Origin: Planctomycetales bacterium
GTDB taxonomy: Bacteria > 4484-113 > JAFGCY01
Length of the DNA stretch: 13,455 nucleotides
Assembly: GCA_024645305.1 (NCBI GenBank)
Contig: JAHEFU010000063.1
Location: 1-13,455, forward strand
Direction: 5' to 3'
Part shown: positions 1-5,949 of the stretch, piece after piece
Position numbering within the stretch: position 1 is the first letter of the stretch
Layout of the letters: every line of letters starts with the position of its first letter
Notes under the pieces: generated by a model
What the model was told of the DNA's origin: nothing
What the model saw: the letters and a program-made list of their open reading frames with translations, nothing else
Databases searched by the model: none
Program-made: the position numbers and the translations under genes

Positions 1-69
1 GGTTGATGCGCTGCTGATGGAGATCGGTGGTGTGTGTTTCGGAATGGCGTCAAAGTTCGATTCAGACAT
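1..69 (-). CDS. Probable delta (ferredoxin-like) subunit of 2-oxoacid:ferredoxin oxidoreductase, 5' end only
   Basis: Only the first 23 codons lie in the window; the gene runs off the left edge. The start is an ATG at 67-69, preceded on the minus strand by GGAGG with a 6-nt spacer. It overlaps the last 8 nt of the gamma-subunit gene, which suggests translational coupling. The visible protein begins MSESNFDAIPKHTPP and continues with a Ser-rich ISISSAST stretch. In bacterial and archaeal pyruvate synthase operons the gamma subunit is commonly followed by the small two-[4Fe-4S] delta subunit, then alpha and beta. The identity is inferred from this gene order; no cysteine motif is visible yet. 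The reading frame and start are well supported, the function only moderately. Confidence 0.55.
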   Translation of the reverse strand, partial: MSESNFDAIPKHTPPISISSAST

Positions 70-631
70 GCGCGGCCTCCTGCCCGATGACTACAAGCTC
101 CGCAGCTTCCCGGGCCGCCGCAACGTTGGCCTCGGCATGCTGTGGCACTTCCTCGACGATCGCAGCGCAGGTCGCATCGAGGGAAGCCAGCCCACTGAAG
201 GTGGCAAAAGCTCCGACGATGGCTGTGTTCACGATCGGCTGTGTTCTCGAGCCCAGTGAGTGTTTCAGCGCCAGTGCGCTCGCATCAACGGTGGCAATGC
301 GGAACGGACCGATGTGAGCGTACGCCTCCGGCGACAGTGGTGAATTGATCAGGATGCTGCCACCCGGCTTCAGTCCGGTGGTTATGTCAATTGCCTCAAG
401 CAAGGTGGGGTCAAGGACTATCAGGTCGTCGGGGGCAACGATTTCACAGCGAAGCTGGATTGGCGTGTCTGCCACCCTGAGGAATGCCGTGACAGGTGCC
501 CCCCGTCTTTCAACCCCGAAAGCGGGGAATGACTGGACCCAGCGGCCCTCTCTGAAGATTGCGACTGCGAGGACCTTCGACGCAATGACAGCGCCCTGGC
601 CTCCACGGCCGTGAATGCGCAACTCTCGCAT
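62..631 (-). CDS. 2-oxoacid:ferredoxin oxidoreductase gamma subunit (pyruvate synthase PorC-like)
   Basis: A 189-aa protein of the POR-gamma family, a subunit of enzymes that oxidatively decarboxylate pyruvate or another 2-oxoacid to acyl-CoA and reduce ferredoxin in the cytoplasm. It opens with the family glycine motif GRGGQG (residues 8-13), followed by a serine/alanine helix, and has the typical SFPAFGVERRGAPV segment near residues 34-47. The length is normal for a stand-alone gamma subunit. The ATG at 629-631 is preceded by AGGAG with a 6-nt spacer. The next gene overlaps by 8 nt, giving a gamma-delta order as in por operons. A 298-bp gap with a possible promoter separates it from the nos operon, so it probably starts a separate transcript. 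The substrate (pyruvate, 2-oxoglutarate or branched-chain keto acid) cannot be told from this subunit. Confidence 0.88.
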   Translation of the reverse strand: MRELRIHGRGGQGAVIASKVLAVAIFREGRWVQSFPAFGVERRGAPVTAFLRVADTPIQLRCEIVAPDDLIVLDPTLLEAIDITTGLKPGGSILINSPLSPEAYAHIGPFRIATVDASALALKHSLGSRTQPIVNTAIVGAFATFSGLASLDATCAAIVEEVPQHAEANVAAAREAAELVVIGQEAAHV

Positions 632-675
632 ACTCTGCTCCTAGTCTGTTCGCAACAGGCGAAGTTGGTCCTAAT

Positions 676-693
676 TTGGATCCTATGATCCAA
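676..693. promoter_or_regulatory. Inverted repeat upstream of the por gene, candidate operator
   Basis: A perfect 7-bp inverted repeat, TTGGATC (676-682) and GATCCAA (687-693), separated by CTAT. It lies 45-62 nt upstream of the gamma-subunit ATG. On the minus strand it sits just downstream of a -10-like TATAGT (plus coordinates 698-703), so a bound protein would cover the probable transcription start. No good -35 is visible at the right distance, which would suit an activated promoter. The 18-bp spacing does not match the FNR/CRP pattern TTGAT-N4-ATCAA. The binding protein is unknown. Confidence 0.4.
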
Positions 694-804
694 TAGCACT
701 ATAACATATCAGATATATCCAGATTAACGAGAATGAGTCTCTTTTGGGTCCATTCATTTTTTGTTCTGAAGCCAGTCACAGGCTCACTGACTGCACTGAG
801 AGAG

Positions 805-819
805 GCCAGCGAAGCTGGC
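805..819 (-). other. GC-rich hairpin downstream of ric, possible transcript 3' end
   Basis: A perfect 6-bp stem GCCAGC/GCTGGC with a 3-nt loop lies about 110 nt past the ric stop codon. On the minus strand it is followed by CTCTCTC rather than a run of T, so it is not a classical intrinsic terminator. It could mark the 3' end or processing point of the nos transcript, or belong to the por leader. Confidence 0.3.
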
Positions 820-929
820 ATTCAATGTCCGATCGGATATGTCAATCCTCGATGGAACCGAAATGGGAAGCGGGACGCAACAGCAAACCAGATACTGGCG
901 CTGGCAACGATTGGCAGGGCTGTGCAGTC

Positions 930-1634
930 CTATTGCCCGGCGGCAAGGCTGCGCAGCATTGGGAACAACATGTTGTTCTCCTTGTGCACGTGCAGGTGCA
1001 TATCTCGTTCCAGGGCTTCCAGTCGCGATATGAGAGCCTGCTGTCGTCGACAGTTGCCACCGGTCGGGCGGTAGCCATTGTGCATCCTGCGCAGGGTGTC
1101 AAGGGTTTCACCCACGTGCCTGTGCTCATCCTCATGCGATGCCAGAAGTATCTCCAGTGCCCGGCCTAGCTCATCGGTATGTCCCTGCTCAAGTGGCTTG
1201 CACAGCGGGAATAGAACCTGTTCCTCCTTGTGCATGTGCTGCTCGAGCTCCCGCCGCAGGTCGCGGAACAGCTCAAGGGATTTCATCAGCAGCGGTTGCT
1301 CCTGGGCGTGGTGCTGGCAGACCTGCACATGCAGCTCATCAAGGCGGGGCAATTCATCCCAGAGATAGGCATGATGCCTGTCAAGGATGTGCTCAGCCAG
1401 GTTTACCGCCCCCTCTGAGAAAAAGTCATCGTCAATCCGTTGTGCGGACTGGTCGCATTCCAGCAATGCAGAAAGTACCACCTGGGCACTGATGCCCTGT
1501 TTCCGGCAGGCTTCCTCCAGGGGAATTCCTCCCCCACAGCAGTAGTCAATGCCGAAGTTCTCCAGGATGCGGGTCCGTGCCAGGTTGGCACTGGCGATCT
1601 CTGAAACAGTCTGCTCTGCTCTTGGTTTCGACAT
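930..1634 (-). CDS. ric: RIC/ScdA/YtfE-type di-iron iron-sulfur cluster repair protein
   Basis: A 234-aa cytoplasmic protein. Residues about 5-60 form the ScdA N-terminal domain with the diagnostic FGIDYCCGG (27-35). The rest is a hemerythrin-like four-helix domain with His/Glu pairs for a non-haem di-iron site: HILDRHH (82-88), HMHKEEQVLFP (133-143), HEDEHRH (167-173) and HLHVHKENNMLFP (213-225). This family repairs Fe-S clusters damaged by NO or oxidants. The ATG at 1632-1634 follows GGAAGGA with a 5-nt spacer, and the gene starts 26 nt after the nosY stop, so it probably ends the nos transcript. Its presence fits protection of the Fe-S-rich oxidoreductases here, or defence against NO made during denitrification. 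Length and motifs are complete. Some family members are reported to release NO or scavenge it; this cannot be distinguished here. Confidence 0.9.
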   Translation of the reverse strand: MSKPRAEQTVSEIASANLARTRILENFGIDYCCGGGIPLEEACRKQGISAQVVLSALLECDQSAQRIDDDFFSEGAVNLAEHILDRHHAYLWDELPRLDELHVQVCQHHAQEQPLLMKSLELFRDLRRELEQHMHKEEQVLFPLCKPLEQGHTDELGRALEILLASHEDEHRHVGETLDTLRRMHNGYRPTGGNCRRQQALISRLEALERDMHLHVHKENNMLFPMLRSLAAGQ

Positions 1635-1646
1635 TGAGTTCCTTCC

Positions 1647-1660
1647 GAATATGTGTATTC
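1647..1660. promoter_or_regulatory. Small dyad just upstream of ric
   Basis: The inverted repeat GAATA (1647-1651) and TATTC (1656-1660) with a TGTG spacer fills the short gap between the nosY stop and the ric Shine-Dalgarno site. The same pentamers, in opposite order, form the core of the operator in front of the Rrf2 gene. It could be a site for that regulator or only a small RNA hairpin before the ric start. No good -35/-10 pair accompanies it. Confidence 0.25.
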
Positions 1661-2500
1661 TCAGATATCCTGGCGCCTGAGCAACAGGGATGCGAGCCAG
1701 CCCGGCAGCACAATCCATGCAAGCAGTGCAGCACCGAGCAGCAGCAGGGCCTCTGCCACCCCACCTAGGGAGCGTACAAGCAGCACGCCGGCCGCTCCGA
1801 ACATTTCCTTGCCGACCGTTGCCAGCAGGGTGGATACGCGCACCGCATCCACGGGGTTCAGGAACAGGCTGATGTAGCTAACCCGGTTGGCAATGCCATC
1901 CGGCAGCAGGAAGCTCAGGCCGATGATGCCGAGGTCGTAGAGCAGGACCATGATGAACCAGACGATCAGGACGACGCCGTAGCTGCGCTGCGTGCGCTGC
2001 ATGGCAATAGTCAACAGGGCAGCCAGGGAGCAGAAGGCTGCGGCAATCGCCAGGCTGTAGCCCACGAGGATCAGGTAGCTTCCCAGTCCCGCAAGGCCCG
2101 TCTCACGGGCGATCAACACCCCCGGCAGGCCGAAGCCCAGGAGCGTTGCCAGGCTCAGAGCGGCACTGGCACCGATTAGCTTCCCGGTCACGATCTCGCT
2201 GCGGGTCACGGGCTCGGTGAACAGCTGGTCTGTGCAGCCGCCATCCGCTGTGAAACTCTGCACGGTCATCAGCATCGCCGCCAGTGGCACGATGTACAGC
2301 ACCAGGTTAAGCAGGCTGGCGGTTGTGCGTTCGAAGCCCTGGAAGCCCGTGAATTCGATGATGCTCAGGCCGAAGTAACTCACCGCCGATGTCAATACCG
2401 TGAAGATGGCGGCGTAAACGAAGATCCAGCGGTTGCGCAGGGCCACGCGCAGCTCCTGGCGGGCGATGATCGTGCAGATCCGCGGTGATAGTGCACTCAT
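1661..2500 (-). CDS. nosY: NosY, ABC-type permease of the NosDFY copper-site maturation system
   Basis: A 279-aa integral membrane protein with about six hydrophobic helices: a first helix near residues 27-48, four in the middle and a last one near 250-270. It is the ABC-2 permease that pairs with the NosF ATPase and, with periplasmic NosD, is needed to assemble the NosZ CuZ site. The loop after the second helix (FTADGGCTDQLFTEPVTR) matches the usual ABC-2 coupling region, and FLNPVDAVRV is typical of NosY. The ATG at 2498-2500 overlaps the nosL stop as ATGA, with AGGGAG 8 nt upstream. The first codons of a longer open frame (17 residues) have no ribosome site and lie inside nosL, so this start was chosen. 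It lies last in the nos block, after nosL. Confidence 0.92.
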   Translation of the reverse strand: MSALSPRICTIIARQELRVALRNRWIFVYAAIFTVLTSAVSYFGLSIIEFTGFQGFERTTASLLNLVLYIVPLAAMLMTVQSFTADGGCTDQLFTEPVTRSEIVTGKLIGASAALSLATLLGFGLPGVLIARETGLAGLGSYLILVGYSLAIAAAFCSLAALLTIAMQRTQRSYGVVLIVWFIMVLLYDLGIIGLSFLLPDGIANRVSYISLFLNPVDAVRVSTLLATVGKEMFGAAGVLLVRSLGGVAEALLLLGAALLAWIVLPGWLASLLLRRQDI

Positions 2501-2958
2501 GGTTGCCACTCCCTGATGAGCTGCTCCCAGCCCATCACTTTTCCGGGCCATTCCCTACCGGCCGCCGTGGCCTCTGCCGTGCTGGCGAAGGCGCCCAGAC
2601 CGTAACTCATGGGCGAGGGCAGGGTCCTGGCATGCAGGTACTGGGCAGTCCGGGCTTCGAGCCAGCCATTGCTGTTGAAGTCGACGACGAAAGCTGCAGC
2701 CCCGTCGGGAATACCGGGATCGCGGGTCATTTCCACTAGGCAGCCGATGTCATCGAAGTACAGGGCAGTGCCGTCACGCTTGACGATTTCCGCGGCGAAG
2801 CGCTGCTGCGAGACGGCCATGCGGCAGACGGCGCAGCTGTCCTCGTCTAGCACGATGTCAACCGGGCGCGGCTCGCCGCGCTGGCAGGCTGTCAACAACA
2901 GGAGGACCAGTATTGCCAGCAATGAGCAATGTGACTGTCTGTATCCGTCAGGTCCCAC
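2497..2958 (-). CDS. nosL: NosL, copper-binding lipoprotein chaperone
   Basis: A 153-aa outward-facing lipoprotein that delivers Cu(I) for NosZ maturation. A hydrophobic signal (residues 12-24) ends in the lipobox LTAC, with C25 as lipidation site. The mature part carries the NosL-type metal motif SCAVCRM (41-47) and the family signature YFDDIGCLVEM (67-77). The GTG at 2956-2958 is chosen because AGGGAG lies 6 nt upstream and it gives a short signal peptide; a longer upstream extension reads through nosF and looks non-coding. The gene overlaps the end of nosF by 11 nt and the start of nosY by 4 nt. Its place between nosF and nosY differs from the classical nosDFYL order. Confidence 0.9.
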   Translation of the reverse strand: MGPDGYRQSHCSLLAILVLLLLTACQRGEPRPVDIVLDEDSCAVCRMAVSQQRFAAEIVKRDGTALYFDDIGCLVEMTRDPGIPDGAAAFVVDFNSNGWLEARTAQYLHARTLPSPMSYGLGAFASTAEATAAGREWPGKVMGWEQLIREWQP

Positions 2959-3883
2959 TGACGTCTCCCTGTCCGGTCTGACCTCCGAGGTACTCCACGT
3001 ATACATCCTCCAGCGTCGGCCGCTCCGTGTCGAAGTCGAGGACCGGGCCGATGCTGCGGAAGCGCTCGAGGATCTCAACGCGGCTTGAGCCCGGTGCCGT
3101 TATGAGCACGGACTGGCAGTTGAGTCGGGCATCCAGCGCACCTGCGGCCATGGCCGCGTCCACATGGGCGGGCAGGGGCTGTCCGACGTTGATGCGCAGG
3201 CGGGCGCTGCGGTTGAGACGTTCACGAAGGTGTGCCACAGGCTCATCAGCAACGGGGGCGCCGTCCACCAGCACGATGACCCGGCTGGCCAGCGATTCCA
3301 CGTCAGCCAGCACATGGGTTGACAGCAGGATCGCCCGGCCGGAGTCGCGCCATTGCGCTGCCGAAACACGGAAGTCCAGCGCTCCCTGCGGGTCCAGGTT
3401 GGCCGTAGGTTCGTCGAAGAGCATCAGGGCGGGGTTGCCGAGGCTTGTCAGGGCCAGGGCCAGACGCTGGCGCATGCCCCCGGAGAGCTGTCCACTGGTG
3501 CGGTCAAAGGCCTGTGCAGCCAGACCGGATTCCTCCAGTGCGACAAGCGCACTCGGGGCCTTCAGACCGCGGAGACTGGCATGGAAGATGGCAATTTCCC
3601 TCACGGTCAGCTGGGCCGGGAACTGAGCCTGCTGCGGTAGATAGCTGAACTGCCTGCGGGCTTCTCTGTACTGCCGCTGCAGATCGTAGCCGTTCACGTT
3701 TATGCTGCCGCTGTCTGCCCTGAGCAGGCCGGCAATACAGCGAATGCTGGTCGTCTTGCCGCCGCCGTTTGGTCCCAGCAGGGCTACGACTTCTCCCGGG
3801 GCTACGCTGAGGCTGACGCCGCGCACGGCCTGCACGGTTCCATAACTCTTGTGCAGGCCGGAAACATCCAGTACCTGGTTCAT
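2948..3883 (-). CDS. nosF: NosF, ABC ATPase of the NosDFY system
   Basis: A 311-aa cytoplasmic ATPase that powers NosY for NosZ copper-sulfur site assembly. Visible motifs are Walker A GPNGGGKTT (37-45), Q-loop near YLPQQ (81-85), signature LSGGM (133-137), Walker B LMLFDEP (153-159) and switch histidine STH (188-190). The last about 100 residues form the NosF-type C-terminal extension, ending with TLEDVYVEYL. The ATG at 3881-3883 overlaps the nosD stop in an ATGA, with AAGGAG 8 nt upstream inside nosD. A longer frame without a ribosome site extends into nosD and was not used. The length is normal for NosF. Confidence 0.94.
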   Translation of the reverse strand: MNQVLDVSGLHKSYGTVQAVRGVSLSVAPGEVVALLGPNGGGKTTSIRCIAGLLRADSGSINVNGYDLQRQYREARRQFSYLPQQAQFPAQLTVREIAIFHASLRGLKAPSALVALEESGLAAQAFDRTSGQLSGGMRQRLALALTSLGNPALMLFDEPTANLDPQGALDFRVSAAQWRDSGRAILLSTHVLADVESLASRVIVLVDGAPVADEPVAHLRERLNRSARLRINVGQPLPAHVDAAMAAGALDARLNCQSVLITAPGSSRVEILERFRSIGPVLDFDTERPTLEDVYVEYLGGQTGQGDVSGT

Positions 3884-5919
3884 CTCGCCAACTCCTTGAT
3901 GCCCAAAAGGCAACCGCCCCACCCGAGCAATGCCAGCGCAGCAAGCGCCAGCGATCCCCTGGGGCGGGCCTTGTCTCCGGGCTCCAGCTGCAGTCTGACG
4001 CCGCTCACGGGATGGGTCAAAGGCTCGGGATCGTACATCTCGCTGTGGGGGAGCACCGGGAAGCTCCTTTCGGCGAGCACAAGAGCATCTGCAGCCGCAC
4101 TTGATAGGTATAGCTCCAGCAGTGGATGGTTTCCGGTCATGTGCTCGAAGGCATCCTGCAGCTTGTGCGGGATGTCTCCGCGACCGTCGGCATCGAGGTC
4201 ATAACCCTCGTAATCCGAATAGTAGTTGCCACCGTCATTACCACCCCAGTCCATGTCGGAGCGGCCGATGGTGCGCAGTGTGGCAATGTTCTGGATGAAG
4301 TCATTGTGTTCGAATGTAGTATTGATCGAGCTGCCGAATACAATCGCGCCGACGTCATTGAAGGCCACCAGGTTGTTGCGCACCATGGTGTTCTCGGCCT
4401 GCTCAAGGAAGAAGCCGCAGGTATTGTTGACAATCACGTTGCGCTCTGCCGTGCAGTCATAGCAGCTCTGGAACAGCAGCCCGAAGGCATTGTGTCCCAG
4501 GCGGTTGTTGAGGATCAGGTTCTCGCTGAACTGGACGTTGTTCGTGTACATGATGGCCGCTCCGGCGACGCTGTCACGAAAGACGTTGCGGTAGAACTCG
4601 TTGGACTCGCAGTACATGTAATGCACGCCGTAGCGCAATTCAGCGAAGCGGTTGTCCTCGACCACGTTGTAATTGGAGTGGTCGAAGTACACGCCATCGC
4701 GCACGGTCTTCACATCGTTGTTGCGGATGATGCAGTTGTGGCTGTCATACAGGTGCAGTCCGGCCCCACGGCTGCCGATCCCCACTTCTCCCCGGCCGCG
4801 GATGGTGTTGCCATCCACGATTGCGTGCTCCGCCAGACGGAACATCACGCCGAACAGGTTGTCCTCCAGGATGCAGTCCCGTATCGTGGCATGGTCAGCT
4901 GTGATGTGCACCCCGGCATCACTGTGCATCATGTCCTTGCCGGAGCCGGAGATGGTCAGGCCCTCGATCAGTACATTGTCAGCCGCGATCGTGATCACGC
5001 TGCCGATGTTGGAGCCGAAGATACGTGCGTGCTCCTCCCCGCGCAACGTGACGCGCCGGTCAATCACCAGGGGGCCCTCATAAGTCCCCGGAGCGATCAG
5101 TATCACATCATCATCCTGGGCCGCAGCCAGGGCTGCCACCGGGCTGGCATACTGGCCACCGGGTCCCACGCGCAGTTCCTCAGCGCAGACCGGCCGGGGC
5201 AGCAGCAGGACACATGCCAGCAGCAGGAGAGCCAGCCCCGTGCCGCTTACCGGCGGTTTGGCGGCAGCGCCCGTGTCCCCGCGCTTCCAGTCCCGCCAGG
5301 CCTGCCAGAGCGCAACAAGCGTTGCCAGCATCAGCAGGCCCCCGAAGGCCATCAGGGCATAACTGGCCCCGCCGGGATAACTCTCCACCCAGAAATTGGC
5401 AATCTTGACCTTGCCGTACAGCGGCGGGGTGAACGGCTCGACATTGATGGCGGCTTCCGGGTCGAGGATGTGACCGTAGTTGTACAACTTGTTGTAGAAA
5501 TCCCAGAAGCTGAACAGCGCGAAGTACAGGAACAGCACGCAGACGTCCACAATGTCCCTCAGCCGTCCGAAGAAGATCAGGCGCAGACAGAGCAGTCCGA
5601 AGATGCCGATGGCGAAGGGCAGCCAGAGGAATTCCGCGAAGTCGCTTTCCAGCAGCGGCTTCATGCCGATGTAGCGGTTCAGGGAATTGATCTCACGCAG
5701 GTCATCGCGGTTCGCCGTCTTCTGACCATCGAGGTGATCAACATGAATTGCCATCTTCAGGGGATCGGGATACTGGTTGCTTGTGAAACTCATGGTCCAC
5801 AGCGGACCCCCGATCCACACGAAGGGCAGAGCCACCAGGGAGATGAGCAGCAGCAGCCGGACCAGCCAGCCAAGCGGCCGTCCGAAGAAATCATAATAGG
5901 CTTCCATCCTGCGCTGCAT
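3880..5919 (-). CDS. nosD: NosD with an N-terminal multi-pass membrane module (probable NosB-NosD fusion)
   Basis: A 679-aa protein, about 240 residues longer than usual NosD. Residues about 245-600 are the periplasmic right-handed beta-helix (repeated x-N-x-I/V turns such as IIRNNDV, VVEDNRF, EFYRNVF, TMVRNNLV), then the NosD-like GGNDGGNYYSDYEGYDLDADG segment (559-579) and a C-terminal membrane helix (655-674). NosD works with NosF/NosY to build the CuZ site. The extra N-terminus has hydrophobic helices near 17-39, 97-117, 124-140 and 186-205, a soluble loop with LNRYIGM (80-86), and then a signal-like helix at 228-246 ending CAEE just before the beta-helix. In clade II nos clusters a separate membrane gene, nosB, usually lies between nosZ and nosD, so this looks like NosB joined to NosD. 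The ATG at 5917-5919 is preferred (GGGAG, 5-nt spacer) over the GTG directly before it. Confidence 0.9.
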   Translation of the reverse strand: MQRRMEAYYDFFGRPLGWLVRLLLLISLVALPFVWIGGPLWTMSFTSNQYPDPLKMAIHVDHLDGQKTANRDDLREINSLNRYIGMKPLLESDFAEFLWLPFAIGIFGLLCLRLIFFGRLRDIVDVCVLFLYFALFSFWDFYNKLYNYGHILDPEAAINVEPFTPPLYGKVKIANFWVESYPGGASYALMAFGGLLMLATLVALWQAWRDWKRGDTGAAAKPPVSGTGLALLLLACVLLLPRPVCAEELRVGPGGQYASPVAALAAAQDDDVILIAPGTYEGPLVIDRRVTLRGEEHARIFGSNIGSVITIAADNVLIEGLTISGSGKDMMHSDAGVHITADHATIRDCILEDNLFGVMFRLAEHAIVDGNTIRGRGEVGIGSRGAGLHLYDSHNCIIRNNDVKTVRDGVYFDHSNYNVVEDNRFAELRYGVHYMYCESNEFYRNVFRDSVAGAAIMYTNNVQFSENLILNNRLGHNAFGLLFQSCYDCTAERNVIVNNTCGFFLEQAENTMVRNNLVAFNDVGAIVFGSSINTTFEHNDFIQNIATLRTIGRSDMDWGGNDGGNYYSDYEGYDLDADGRGDIPHKLQDAFEHMTGNHPLLELYLSSAAADALVLAERSFPVLPHSEMYDPEPLTHPVSGVRLQLEPGDKARPRGSLALAALALLGWGGCLLGIKELAR

Positions 5920-5949
5920 CACTACTCCCTGGTGCTGATACTCCTCTGA

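Larger units (their letters stand above)
632..929. other. Intergenic region between the nos/ric operon and the por operon
   Basis: This is the only gene-free stretch of any size in the window, 298 bp. No convincing reading frame, tRNA or other RNA gene is seen. Besides the dyad at 676-693 it holds the small dyad ATATC-A-GATAT (706-716), a GC-rich hairpin with arms GCCAGC/GCTGGC (805-819), the 10-bp palindrome TCCGATCGGA (828-837), and on the minus strand a perfect -35-like TTGACA (plus 840-845) just upstream of that palindrome, without a good -10. It likely holds the 3' end of the nos transcript and the promoter region of the por operon. Confidence 0.6.

Noticed and set aside
2959..3078. 40-residue N-terminal extension of NosL
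   Set aside because: It reads through the nosF coding sequence with a Ser/Arg-rich composition. The GTG at 2958 has AGGGAG at the right distance and yields a proper lipoprotein signal.
4126..5949. Plus-strand open frame of 607 codons opposite nosD
   Set aside because: Composition is typical of a shadow frame (Val/His/Gln-rich repeats mirroring the beta-helix turns). No recognisable motif, and the NosD frame is clearly coding.
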